Positions 46,297 through 55,813 of a DNA stretch of 64,000 nt are shown piece after piece. Every line of letters starts with the position of its first letter. Within the stretch, counting starts at the first letter, position 1. The position numbers and the translations under genes are program-made. This DNA comes from Candidatus Obscuribacterales bacterium (GTDB taxonomy: Bacteria > Cyanobacteriota > Vampirovibrionia > Obscuribacterales > Obscuribacteraceae). The stretch lies in NCBI GenBank assembly GCA_020050835.1, contig JAGVKB010000101.1, forward strand, positions 1 to 64,000. The letters are read 5' to 3'. The notes under the pieces were generated by a model. It searched no databases. It had not been told where the DNA came from and worked only from the letters and a program-made list of their open reading frames with translations.

Positions 46297-47631
46297 ATGT
46301 TCACTGAGGGGGACAGGATGACCGGTCTTGGCGGTTCGGGTGACTCCGGCGATAAGAAGAAAGGCTTTATTGGCGCCCGCTTGAATGAGGGTAAGATTTC
46401 CAACTTCCAGCCCAGCCGTAAAAGTACTGCTGACGAGCTTTTAGCCCATCTCAGCCAGGATCCGCGCATGAGCGGAGAGGGCTCCGAGCTGCAACAGCAG
46501 CTGAAACTGGATCCCCGGACTACTCTTGTTGGCTGGGTAGATCACCTGTTCGATTGTCTGGCTGCCTGCGAGTACGAATTCAATCGAAACATCGAGCGCG
46601 CTGACTTGAAAGTCATGATCGAGCGCCCGGAATCGTCCGGCGCCAGCGGTGGAAAGTTGGTCCTCAAAGGGCGTTTAAGCTTGCAAGGTTGGAGCATGTT
46701 CATCAGGGCAACGCCGGACCTGGTGGAGAGCTATGTAATGCCCAGCGACCGTGCGATTAGTTTTACTGTGAATCCAGGACAGTTCAGCCGGTTGCTTCAG
46801 ATTCGCATAATCGAGCAGGACTCACATGTTATCTGGCGGCTGGGCGAGCGAAATTTAGATTGGGATGAAATGCCGGACTTGGCCAGACAGCTGTTAGAAG
46901 CGCTCGCCAAGATTGCCAATGGAGAGGTAGACCTGGAGCAAGACTATCTCTTTCTGTCCAGCAAACCTGTTCAACAGCCGGCGGCAGCGCCCCAACCAGT
47001 CTCTTCCGCCGTGTCGTCTCCTCCTGCCGGTCTGCTGCAACCGGAATCCAAACCGAAAACAAGCGGTCACTGGGCGGTTCTCGGAGATTCGCCTCCGCCG
47101 GGCCCGCAACCGATGGGGGCCGGGGCCATCTTGCAGGCGCAGCCGCCTGGCAATCCTCCGCCCGCCGCCAATACTTCTCCGCCGCCAGCCTCTGCTCCGC
47201 ATCCGGCCTTGGCGTCGCACCCGGCCCTCGCTTCGCAGCCAGGCGTAGCGCCTCAACCGGGACCAGCTTCGCATCCGGCTTTGGCTTCTCAGCCAGGAAT
47301 GGCTCCGCCGCCGGGGATGGCTCAACAACCGGCAGCTGCTTCGCATTCGGGTGCCGCAGCGCAGTCTTCACAGATAAGTGAATTCCTGCAAACCAACTTA
47401 CAGCAAGCCGCTGCTCCGCAAGCCGCCATTTTCGATGCCGGTTTTGATATGTTGATAGCTTCGCTCGATCGAGAGCTCAAAAGGCTTTCCGACGAAGGGG
47501 CGAGGGCATTCTCCAATCAGGATACGGAAGCGGCCGAAAAGCTGCTCCGTCGAACCGGGAAGCTCAAGGGGCTCAGAGCCGAGATGGTATCGACATTTCT
47601 GCGTTGGAAGGCAGGCTTCAACGAAGAGTAA
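46297..47631 (+). CDS. hypothetical protein with Pro/Ala-rich linker, 444 aa
   Basis: Three regions are visible. A folded N-terminal part (about 45-215) has alternating strands and helices (VDHLFDCLAACEYEFNRN; GRLSLQGWSMFIRATPDLV; HVIWRLGERNLDWDEMPDLA). A long Pro/Ala/Gln/Ser linker (about 220-360) has repeated (A/S)HPALASQPG units. A short helical C-terminus (about 380-444; LIASLDRELKRLSDEGARAF...) looks like a coiled coil. There is no signal peptide or membrane helix. Starts at 46297 (AGAGG upstream) and 46318 (GAGGGGGACAGG upstream) are both possible; the second has the better ribosome site. The family is not recognised. Confidence 0.7.
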   Translation: MFTEGDRMTGLGGSGDSGDKKKGFIGARLNEGKISNFQPSRKSTADELLAHLSQDPRMSGEGSELQQQLKLDPRTTLVGWVDHLFDCLAACEYEFNRNIERADLKVMIERPESSGASGGKLVLKGRLSLQGWSMFIRATPDLVESYVMPSDRAISFTVNPGQFSRLLQIRIIEQDSHVIWRLGERNLDWDEMPDLARQLLEALAKIANGEVDLEQDYLFLSSKPVQQPAAAPQPVSSAVSSPPAGLLQPESKPKTSGHWAVLGDSPPPGPQPMGAGAILQAQPPGNPPPAANTSPPPASAPHPALASHPALASQPGVAPQPGPASHPALASQPGMAPPPGMAQQPAAASHSGAAAQSSQISEFLQTNLQQAAAPQAAIFDAGFDMLIASLDRELKRLSDEGARAFSNQDTEAAEKLLRRTGKLKGLRAEMVSTFLRWKAGFNEE

Positions 47632-47716
47632 GCCGTGCCGGTCGCGGAGTGATACCAATGGTGGTGCCGCTCGTGCTAGGGCTAGGCTCAGCTCCGGCTG
47701 ATTACATTTGCCGGGC

Positions 47717-47761
47717 GATTGACTCGATGTGCGGCGCCGCTCGACGAACATCGAGTCAATC
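47717..47761. terminator. 14-bp perfect inverted repeat between convergent genes
   Basis: GATTGACTCGATGT (47717-47730) and ACATCGAGTCAATC (47748-47761) flank a 17-base loop that itself contains GCGGCGCCGC. It lies between the convergent ends of the 46297 gene and the aminopeptidase gene. It could stop transcripts from both sides, but no T-tract follows on either strand, so a protein-binding or repeat role is also possible. Confidence 0.4.
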
Positions 47762-47803
47762 TACAAGCGAGCCTCAACGATTTGATTGGACTTTCTTTCT
47801 GGT

Positions 47804-50389
47804 TCAGGCCAGCGCTCCGGCTGCACGTTTTGATTCGCGCTCCTTGAACAAGACCGCCACTCGCAGCTTTTCTAGATGCTGTTCGATGGTCTTTCCGCCC
47901 TGTCTGACTTTGTGGTCGATGAAGAACTGCTGTACCTCTTGCTCGAGCTTGGCGGAAACCAGATTGGTTACGCCTTCGCACATGCGAGGCAGCGAGTTTT
48001 CCGGATAGAGTTTGACCATCTCGTCCCAGTTCTTTTTGAGGAATTCCCAGGCCAGCTCCCTCCCGAAAGTGTTGGCGAGCACGGACTGCACCAAATATGG
48101 TGCGTTCTGTGTTCGGACCTCACCGCTGATGGTCCTATCCAGAGTCAGCTTCAGGAGATCTGCTTGCCGGAAATTCGCCAGTGAGAAGAGATATCGTTGC
48201 TCTTCTTGCGGGGTCTTGGCTGAACGAAATTCATTGACGAAATCATCGTACTGTTTCGCATCCCCGGTGTAGGCAAGAATGGACACAAGCGCAGGCGCAA
48301 CGTTGGGATCTGCGGCGGAGCGATCGTTTTTGTAGCGAGCGTAAAGCTCTTTGGCTTGGGCTTGAGTGCCAGCCTCATTCCCCAGCGTTCCGACCGCTCC
48401 CAGGATCATTCCGCGCAGCTGTTTGGTCAGCTCATCTTCTCCAGATTTAGGCGTCCATCCAAGTCTTTCCTTCTGGTTGCCGAGCAGTCTGCGAGCAAAT
48501 GCTTCCAGGGCCGGCCTGTCGGCCGAATCGATTACCTTACTCATATAATGAAGCGAGCCGATCAAGATTGCCCAAACATTTTTGTCCGTTTCTTCGATGA
48601 ACATTTGCACCATCTTGAGATACTCGGGCAGAGTTACATGTCCGGCGACCGTCGATGCCCATGTGTCGCTGACCAGGTTGAAGCGCTCAATCGCGCTCAG
48701 ATTGCTCCACAGATCTGCCGTTAACCGTGTTAAGAGCTCTTCGGAATATCGGACCCGATAGAAGCCGTGCCCGCCTTCGTTGACCACTACCCAGTCGACC
48801 TTTCCACCCAAATCGACCCGGGCCGATTCTTTGTCCAGAATGAGCTTCTTCGTGATCACGCCGGCAGTTGTCTTGGCTCGAATCAAAACGGGAATGTGGA
48901 ACAAAGTCTTGCTGGCAGCGCCTTCCTGCAGGTAGGTGAAACGTACTTGCGATAGCTCGATGCCTGTTCCTTCCTGATTCAACGCTACTGACACGAGCGG
49001 GTGTCCTTCCTGGAATATCCAGGAGTCCATCATCTGCCGGACCGGCTGTTTGGTTGATTCTTCGAGCGCATCCCAGAGATCGGTTGTCTCGGCATTTGCA
49101 TATTGATGTTTCTTCAGATAGAGCGCAATGCCTTTGCGAAACTCTTCGGTACCCAAGTACTGTTCGAGCATTCTTAAGACAGAGGCACCTTTTTCATACG
49201 TGAGAATGTCGAACATTCCGCCAGCTTCTTCCGGGTGCCTGACCGGAAACTCGATTGTGCGGGTGCTTCGCAAGCCGTCAGTGGAGAATGCTGCGGCGCG
49301 TGATACACCGAAAGTTTCCCAGCGCTTCCATTCCGGCTTCCAGGCATCCACTGCCAACATCTCCATGAAGGTCGCGAAAGCTTCATTCAACCACAAGCCA
49401 TTCCACCATTTCATGGTAACCAGATCGCCAAACCACATATGAGCGAGCTCGTGCGCCACCACATCGGCGATGCGCTCCAACTCGGCATGCGATGCCGCTT
49501 TTGCATCCACGAGCAGGGCATTCTCTCGGAAGGTCACGGCGCCGAGGTTTTCCATCGCACCGGAAGCGAAGTCCGGAATCGCAATCAGGTCTAACTTGTC
49601 TCCCGGATAGCTGATGCCGTAATACTTTTCAAAGAAGTCCAGCGAAGCTACTGCGGCATCCACCGCGAACTTTGCCAGGTGTTTCTTGCCTGGAACAGAC
49701 CAAACTCGAATTGGTGTTTGGCCGACTTTGACTGGTTCTGTGCCTTCGAACTCTCCTACAATGAATGCAACCAGGTAGGTCGACATCTTCATCGATTCTT
49801 TGAACCGGATCGACTTCTTTCCGTTGGCGGCCGGTTCTTCCTTCTCGATGCCGGCGTTGGAAATGGCCGTGAGCTGTTTGTCGACGGTAAGCGTCACTTT
49901 GAAAACAGACTTCAAGTCCGGTTCATCCCAACACGGAAACGCCCGGCGCGCATCGGCGGCTTCGAATTGGGTGGAAGCCAGCAGTTTGATCTCGCCTTTG
50001 TCGTTCTTGTAAGAGCTTCGATAGAAGCCGTGCAACTTGTCATTGAGAATGCCGCTGAAGTCAATGTGCAATTTGTACTGACCGGCAGCGACGCTCTCCG
50101 TGAGTTTCAATAAGGCGCGCTCTCTCTTCTCGTCATAGCTGACGCTTGCTTCTACCTTCTTGCCGCTGCCGTCTGAGACGCACGCGTGCTTGATATCCAG
50201 TTCGGCTGCATTCAACACGATTTCGGAAATAGGCTCTAAGACCTTGATCCGAACAGTTTCTTCGCCGGCAAATGTGAATTTCTCCAAGTCTGGTGTCAGC
50301 TTGATCTCGTAGTGCTCCGGGACGACTGTTGTGGGAAGCCGATATTCGCTGGCATCTCGTTCGACCAATGCAGTAGTTTCGTTGGACAT
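47804..50389 (-). CDS. M1-family zinc aminopeptidase (PepN/puromycin-sensitive type)
   Basis: The 861-residue gluzincin has the classical motifs GAMEN (277-281) and HELAH-(18)-E: His313, His317 and Glu336 bind zinc and Glu314 is catalytic. Tyr in FDILTYEKGASVLRML is the transition-state tyrosine. Order: beta-barrel N-domain (about 15-210), thermolysin-like domain (about 215-450), a small beta domain and an ERAP1-like helical C-terminal domain (about 530-840). No signal peptide is present, so it is a cytoplasmic exopeptidase that trims N-terminal residues from peptides. AAGGGGG lies about 12 bases before the ATG. It is divergent from transketolase. Confidence 0.94.
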   Translation of the reverse strand: MSNETTALVERDASEYRLPTTVVPEHYEIKLTPDLEKFTFAGEETVRIKVLEPISEIVLNAAELDIKHACVSDGSGKKVEASVSYDEKRERALLKLTESVAAGQYKLHIDFSGILNDKLHGFYRSSYKNDKGEIKLLASTQFEAADARRAFPCWDEPDLKSVFKVTLTVDKQLTAISNAGIEKEEPAANGKKSIRFKESMKMSTYLVAFIVGEFEGTEPVKVGQTPIRVWSVPGKKHLAKFAVDAAVASLDFFEKYYGISYPGDKLDLIAIPDFASGAMENLGAVTFRENALLVDAKAASHAELERIADVVAHELAHMWFGDLVTMKWWNGLWLNEAFATFMEMLAVDAWKPEWKRWETFGVSRAAAFSTDGLRSTRTIEFPVRHPEEAGGMFDILTYEKGASVLRMLEQYLGTEEFRKGIALYLKKHQYANAETTDLWDALEESTKQPVRQMMDSWIFQEGHPLVSVALNQEGTGIELSQVRFTYLQEGAASKTLFHIPVLIRAKTTAGVITKKLILDKESARVDLGGKVDWVVVNEGGHGFYRVRYSEELLTRLTADLWSNLSAIERFNLVSDTWASTVAGHVTLPEYLKMVQMFIEETDKNVWAILIGSLHYMSKVIDSADRPALEAFARRLLGNQKERLGWTPKSGEDELTKQLRGMILGAVGTLGNEAGTQAQAKELYARYKNDRSAADPNVAPALVSILAYTGDAKQYDDFVNEFRSAKTPQEEQRYLFSLANFRQADLLKLTLDRTISGEVRTQNAPYLVQSVLANTFGRELAWEFLKKNWDEMVKLYPENSLPRMCEGVTNLVSAKLEQEVQQFFIDHKVRQGGKTIEQHLEKLRVAVLFKERESKRAAGALA

Positions 50390-50531
50390 TTAAGACTCTG
50401 CCCCCTTTTGCGCCGTATAAATATAAATTGACAGATTATCATATTGGGTTCTGGCGCACGTTAAGCCAAGTAGAATTAGGAGACTGCGAAAACCGCTCTG
50501 AAAGAGTCAAGAAGCACAAGGAGAAGGTCCT

Positions 50532-52382
50532 ATGGTTGAAGCTCAAGTGGCACCCGCTCAAACGTTGCAACAGCTGGCACAGCAGTTGCGAATCGACAGT
50601 ATTCGTTGCACGACGGCTGCCGGCTCTGGGCACCCGACATCATCGATGTCGGCGGCAGATCTGATGGCGGTCCTTCTTGCCAAGTATCTGCATTACGACT
50701 TCGACAATCCGAAGCATCCGAATAACGACCGCTTGATCTTCTCTAAGGGTCATGCTTCGCCGTTGCTCTATGCTCTTTATAAGGCAGCCGGCGCAATCAC
50801 TGACGATGAATTGTTGTCATTGCGCAAGTTTGGCAGCAGGCTTGAAGGGCACCCAGTGCCGGTGGTTCTGCCCTGGGTTGATGTTGCTACCGGATCGCTC
50901 GGTCAGGGTCTGTGTTTCGCAGTAGGCATGGCGCTCAATGGCAAGTATGTCGATAAACTTCCCTATCGCACCTGGGTGCTGTGCGGCGATAGCGAAATGG
51001 CTGAAGGATCTGTCTGGGAAGCGCTGGCGACCGCTTCTCATTACAAGCTCGATAATCTAACCGCCATCCTGGACATGAACAGGCTGGGTCAACGCGGCGA
51101 GACTATGCTTGGTTGGAATTCCAAGGTGTATGCCGCGCGTGCGGCTTCGTTCGGCTGGCACGTCATTGAAATTGATGGACATAACATCGAGCAGGTGGAT
51201 GACGCCATCGGCAAGGCTTCTGCTCATACCGGACAGCCGGTGATGATTATTGCCAAGACTGAGAAGGGTCATGGCTTCTCGCAAATTGCCAACAAGGACG
51301 GCTGGCACGGCAAGGCTCTGAATAAAGAACAAGCGGAAGCTGCTATAAAAGAGCTTGGCGGGTCTAGCAATTTGGTTGTGAAGCCGAAGAAGCCGGAAGA
51401 TCTCAAACCAGCTGAAATCAAGGGTACCGGCAAGTTTGAATGTCCGAAATACGACGGGCTGGCCGCGACTCGTGAAGCTTATGGTGATGCTCTGAAGGCC
51501 CTCGGTGCTGCTCGTGGTGATGTGGTGGCGCTCGATGCCGAGGTTTGCAACTCGACTTTCTCCGAGCGTTTCGGTCAGGCTTTTCCGGATCGCTTTTTCG
51601 AGATGTACATCGCCGAGCAGCAGATGGTGGGCGCGGCCGTTGGTATCGCCAATCGAGGCAAGGTCGTTTTCGCCTCTACCTTTGCCGCATTTCTGGCACG
51701 GGCTTACGATTTTATTCGGATGGCGGCGATCTCGCGGGCGCAGTTTAATCTCTGCGGCTCTCATGCCGGTGTGTCGATCGGGCAGGACGGCCCGTCTCAA
51801 ATGGCGCTCGAGGATATCGCCATGATGCGAGCCGTTCATGGCAGCTCGGTGATCTATCCATCGGATGCTTTATCGGCGGCGAAGTTGGTGGAAGAGATGG
51901 CCAATCTTCCTGGTATCTCTTATATGCGCACCACCAGAGAAAAGACACCCATCATTTATAAGAATGATGAGAAATTCCCAGTGGGTGGAAGCAAGGTGGT
52001 GCGTGAATCTTCTTCCGACAGAGCGACAGTAATAGCGGCCGGCATCACGCTTCATGAAGCGTTGAAAGCTTACGAACAGCTGAAGTCTGCCGGCATCAAT
52101 GTGCGTGTGATTGATCTGTATTCGGTCAAGCCGATAGACAAGTCGACTTTAGCGCGTGCAGCGCGCGAAACAGGCACTCTGATCGTGGTTGAGGATCACT
52201 GGTTTGAAGGCGGAATGGGCGATGCAGTACTCGATGCATTTGTCGGCGACGGAATGACGTTGCCGAAGGTCATCAAGTTGGCAGTTCGTTCCATGCCGGG
52301 CTCTGGCACTCCCGACGAGTTGATCGATGCCGCTGGCATCAGCGCTCGCCATATCGTCGAAACCGTCAAATCGCTGAAGTAG
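50532..52382 (+). CDS. tkt: transketolase (single-chain, short form)
   Basis: The 616-residue thiamine-diphosphate enzyme moves two-carbon units between sugar phosphates in the pentose phosphate pathway. N-terminal domain: SIRCTTAAGSGHPTSSMSAA, FSKGHASPLLYA and the cofactor motif GDSEMAEGSVWEA...N. The middle pyrimidine-binding domain starts near residue 310 (ATREAYGDALKALGAARGD, then FFEMYIAEQQMVGAAVG). The C-terminal domain starts near 490. Its length and sequence style resemble animal-type transketolases (about 620 aa) rather than the ~660-residue E. coli type. AAGGAG lies 8 bases before the ATG, and a strong terminator follows. Confidence 0.94.
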   Translation: MVEAQVAPAQTLQQLAQQLRIDSIRCTTAAGSGHPTSSMSAADLMAVLLAKYLHYDFDNPKHPNNDRLIFSKGHASPLLYALYKAAGAITDDELLSLRKFGSRLEGHPVPVVLPWVDVATGSLGQGLCFAVGMALNGKYVDKLPYRTWVLCGDSEMAEGSVWEALATASHYKLDNLTAILDMNRLGQRGETMLGWNSKVYAARAASFGWHVIEIDGHNIEQVDDAIGKASAHTGQPVMIIAKTEKGHGFSQIANKDGWHGKALNKEQAEAAIKELGGSSNLVVKPKKPEDLKPAEIKGTGKFECPKYDGLAATREAYGDALKALGAARGDVVALDAEVCNSTFSERFGQAFPDRFFEMYIAEQQMVGAAVGIANRGKVVFASTFAAFLARAYDFIRMAAISRAQFNLCGSHAGVSIGQDGPSQMALEDIAMMRAVHGSSVIYPSDALSAAKLVEEMANLPGISYMRTTREKTPIIYKNDEKFPVGGSKVVRESSSDRATVIAAGITLHEALKAYEQLKSAGINVRVIDLYSVKPIDKSTLARAARETGTLIVVEDHWFEGGMGDAVLDAFVGDGMTLPKVIKLAVRSMPGSGTPDELIDAAGISARHIVETVKSLK

Positions 52383-52402
52383 AGCGCGGAGCCGTACGAT
52401 TT

Positions 52403-52438
52403 CGAGAGGGGCGGCTCGGGCAGCCGTCCCTCTCGTTT
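52403..52438 (+). terminator. rho-independent terminator of transketolase
   Basis: A 14-bp stem CGAGAGGGGCGGCT / AGCCGTCCCTCTCG (one G-U pair) with a 5-base loop begins 21 bases after the stop and is followed by TTT. Confidence 0.75.
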
Positions 52439-52602
52439 GAGTGCCGGCGGAAGCTGCTTCGAACTTCACCGGCAGGAGATTTAACACCGGGCTGACAGCT
52501 AAATGTGCAATTGCGCAGTTGTCGTTGGCAGAATTGCACCTCAACTCGGCCGCCCAGAGTTACTAACATACTGATGCTCGGTGAGATCCCAGCGGATACA
52601 CC

Positions 52603-54960
52603 TTGGACAAACCTTCTTGGCTGGAAGTTGAAGCATTGTCATTCGAAGATATTACGCTCAATCCAACCGCGACTGACAGCAACGCTGCCGGAAAGTTTGG
52701 TGGGCGGTGGCAGGTTAGTCATTGTAAGCCGCATCTTGAGGAATTCATCCCGAGGCTGTCGCAAGAGAATCAAGCTGGTACCGGAGTTCCGTCGACTAGT
52801 ACACCGGAGCCCGTAAGAAAACAGCCCGACCTGGAGCAATCGCTCGCTCTGATCTCAATAGACGAAATTTTGAAGCGGACTCCGCCGGTCAAAAGGGAGA
52901 GCGCTGACGACCGGAGATTGGACAAGCAGATACAAGTTCACAGGCAGGCATGTGATGGCGGAAGCTTTCTAGACAATGCTATTGACGCCGCAATCGGGGT
53001 TGTCTTTCGCAAGGATCAAGAGGGTTTGCTTTCGCTGGAAGAAACTCGCGCGAAGATTTGCCGGGCGCAGACAGCTGGGAATCTACTTGTTTTAGATCAG
53101 CTTTTACGGTCAGAGGATCGCCTGGTTAGCGACCGTCGGCAAGCGTTGGCACAAAAGGCGGAGATACATCAGTATGCCGATAGCTTCGTAAAATCAGCTG
53201 CGCTCTTTCTAAAAGGAAGGTTGGCGCTAAGTAGCGCCGCGCTTATCTATGGATTAGATGAAGCCAAACCGTCCGGGCTATTGCCTGAGCAGGCGAAGGA
53301 CCTGTTCTGGGGGGTCTTGAAAGGTGGTTGCCTGCAAACAACATTTGAGAAACTCGGCGGATTGAGCATGGGTGTGGCTGCGCGCGGAACGACCTTGGGC
53401 GTTGCCTCCAGAGCCGTGGAAATCGGATTAAGCTCACAGACAGTTAATCGCTCTTCGGATATCAATCAATGGCTCGGCAAGGTTTTTGCAGAGAGTGTAA
53501 GCCGAGATTTGATTGCCAGCGACCTGGCAACATTCACTGTTGCCCATGGCTTGTTCGGAACACTAAACAAAGTATCAGCTGGAAAGATTGAAGCGAGCCC
53601 GCTTTTAGCCAGGGTCTTTACCGGCTCTACCTTTGGAATATCGACCGGTGCTGCCGGAGAGATTGAGCGCGAAAGAAGTGCTGGGCAGCCTCTAAATCTG
53701 CAAGAGATCGCCAAGAGAAGTTTGATTCAAGGGGCTCTGGACGGTTTGGCGGCCGGTGCCGGTGGTGTCCAGGCAGATCCCCGTGTGCGATCGAGCCTGC
53801 GAGAGGGTGTTCAAGTAATCGGGGAGCCTCTGCAATCAAAGGTTTCCGCGCACCTGGCCGGTGAAAAATTGCCTGGTTGCGTGTTGGACAGGCTGGAGAA
53901 ACTTGCTGACGATGCGCTTGAAGTGTTGTCTCCGCGTCGACCTTCTTCTGACCTGGTGTCTCTGGAGCGTGTGTGGAAGAGTGAGATGTTCGATACCTTG
54001 ACTGCTCGTTTGAAAGGGTACAAGGCTGAAACTCAGGTTTTCGATATTCCAGTCGAAGGAGTATTCGGACCGTTTAAAGACTGGTCGGATTTTCGAAACC
54101 GTGCTTTGACAACCGAAAAGAGGCCGGTGCGTGTGTACGAAGTTGAGGGTCACAGCGCCCAGATCATTGTTCCAGAGGAGTATGCAGTGCAGCTGGACCG
54201 GGTTCGCGATCTATACAAAAGAGCGTTCTGTGCCAATCCCGCTCTCTCTGCCCAAGAGTCCCTAGTAGATAGATCGCGGGCCAAGTTGGCGCTACTAGCC
54301 GACCCAATGAACAGAAGGTTGCTGCCTGAGCGGTTGATTCACTTCTTGGACGAGCTTCCGGATCGAACACTCGTTAAGAAGATCTATCTTCTAAATGAAC
54401 CCGATCCAGATCTCCAATGGTTTCGCTCCACCTATAGGCCTGATTTCAATGCGGCAGCAGATGCGAATCCCAGTGGAGTGATCAGGTTCTTTTTTGGCGA
54501 TGACGGTCCGGCCTTTCGGTCGATTCTTCATCATGAGTGGGCGCATTTGCTTCGCTTCGATAGCCCGTCTAAAGGTACCTATTGGTTCGACCAGGCTTGC
54601 AAGTTGGAGGAGGACGGCTTCTTCGTAAGAGAATATGCGCGCAAGGACAATCATGAAAACTGGGCCGTGCACACCGGTGAAGAGCTTATGGCGCTTGACC
54701 TCGGGAGATTTTACGCAACGGCAAGACGTGCTCCGCTAAGGTCCGCGGTTTGGGCGCGGACAATTGCCTCTCAGCTTTCTTACTTGTCTCAAGGGCAACG
54801 GAGCGTCTTTGACGACAAAATTGTGCAACGAATTGAGTATTTAGAAAGGGAGATCGTACCGAAAGCCAGGCGTGTACTAGCGCGAATCTCGAAGAATGGA
54901 GATATTTTGGAGGCTAAAGCAGCATCGGATCTTTTGAAATTTCTTGAGGACGATAAGTAG
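52603..54960 (+). CDS. putative zincin metalloprotease of an unrecognised family, 785 aa
   Basis: The C-terminal part contains HHEWAHLL: His644, Glu645 and His648 form an HExxH zinc motif. It is followed by YARKDNHENWAVHTGEE, in which Glu685 could be the third ligand, a spacing seen in several gluzincin-like toxins and peptidases. Residues about 1-90 are polar and disordered. About 205-400 contain Gly/Ala-rich amphipathic stretches (GGLSMGVAARGTTLGVASRAVEIG; GSTFGISTGAAGEIE) that may be membrane-active or helical. No signal peptide is visible. It starts at a TTG at 52603 with a poor ribosome site, so the start is uncertain. Catalytic activity is inferred from motifs only. Confidence 0.7.
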   Translation: MDKPSWLEVEALSFEDITLNPTATDSNAAGKFGGRWQVSHCKPHLEEFIPRLSQENQAGTGVPSTSTPEPVRKQPDLEQSLALISIDEILKRTPPVKRESADDRRLDKQIQVHRQACDGGSFLDNAIDAAIGVVFRKDQEGLLSLEETRAKICRAQTAGNLLVLDQLLRSEDRLVSDRRQALAQKAEIHQYADSFVKSAALFLKGRLALSSAALIYGLDEAKPSGLLPEQAKDLFWGVLKGGCLQTTFEKLGGLSMGVAARGTTLGVASRAVEIGLSSQTVNRSSDINQWLGKVFAESVSRDLIASDLATFTVAHGLFGTLNKVSAGKIEASPLLARVFTGSTFGISTGAAGEIERERSAGQPLNLQEIAKRSLIQGALDGLAAGAGGVQADPRVRSSLREGVQVIGEPLQSKVSAHLAGEKLPGCVLDRLEKLADDALEVLSPRRPSSDLVSLERVWKSEMFDTLTARLKGYKAETQVFDIPVEGVFGPFKDWSDFRNRALTTEKRPVRVYEVEGHSAQIIVPEEYAVQLDRVRDLYKRAFCANPALSAQESLVDRSRAKLALLADPMNRRLLPERLIHFLDELPDRTLVKKIYLLNEPDPDLQWFRSTYRPDFNAAADANPSGVIRFFFGDDGPAFRSILHHEWAHLLRFDSPSKGTYWFDQACKLEEDGFFVREYARKDNHENWAVHTGEELMALDLGRFYATARRAPLRSAVWARTIASQLSYLSQGQRSVFDDKIVQRIEYLEREIVPKARRVLARISKNGDILEAKAASDLLKFLEDDK

Positions 54961-55813
54961 CAAATAAAGCTTTGGGGATGCCAAGACATACATTCCAAAG
55001 CTCGAATGACATCTGTTGTTGATTTCTTCGTCCGACCTGAGCTGATTTGCAGAGAGAGACTGACTCGCCGGGAGACATAGTAGTTGTGGTGTCAGGCCTG
55101 GTGATTTTGCAGATAGACTGTCATCTCTGAAGAGTTTTTGCGGGTTATTTTTGACTGAGAGTGTTGTCAGTAAGTCTTGCCAAATCTCCATTGGGCTGGA
55201 TTGGTAGGTGATTGGGACGCCAAGATGGTTCGCGCGGCAGAGAATTGGTAGCTGTATTTGACCTTGAGTAGCAAGTTTGCCTGGGCAAATGGCGAATTGT
55301 TCGGAGTTTTAAACACTGCGCTGAGTCGGCAACATTGGTTCCCAGGGAGTCTCGAGTTAATATGCACGAGGACGCGCAAACGTGAAGTGTGGGTTTTTTG
55401 CACAGAATTGGCGCCAGCCTCCACCCCGGAATAGATCTGGAAATGGCACCCATACTTTGTCAAATACGGGGGAGCCTCCTTGGTATTTTCAAGAGCTGTC
55501 ATTGGTTGCATAACAAGATCATCTGGTTTTACTACGGATTGTTCATTTGACTTAGATCAGGCGAAAAGCTTACGGTTTGGCGCTAATTCTTCTAACTTAA
55601 CTCTTGAGCAACTACTAAAACAGACAGGCATTTTCCTCTCAAAACCAAGACATTTCCCGCTTTCGGGTCCTGGAACTCTCAATTGTTCTGGTTAGTAGAA
55701 GTCTTGCTTTGTGAAGATTTGCCGGTTTCTGACGCTCAAAACTATGGACTAGCGCCGGTGCGCCGGTCCCGTACTTCTCTACGCTGATTTAACAGCGAGA
55801 AAGGAATTTCACC
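54961..55813. other. 850-bp gene desert, lower GC than its flanks
   Basis: No supported gene. Frames at 55167-55511 (minus), 54877-55191 (minus) and 55480-55695 (plus) are short, lack ribosome sites and have no protein-like composition. The sequence is visibly more AT-rich than both flanks and may be eroded coding DNA or an old insertion. The last 15 bases hold the AAAGGA ribosome site of the M28 peptidase gene. Confidence 0.45.

Noticed and set aside
51057-51839. 260-codon minus-strand frame opposite transketolase
   Set aside because: It is antisense to a strongly conserved coding region, with no domain or ribosome site.
54877-55695. Short open frames in the gene desert
   Set aside because: None has a ribosome site or protein-like composition; the minus-strand frame at 54877-55191 also overlaps the end of a real gene.
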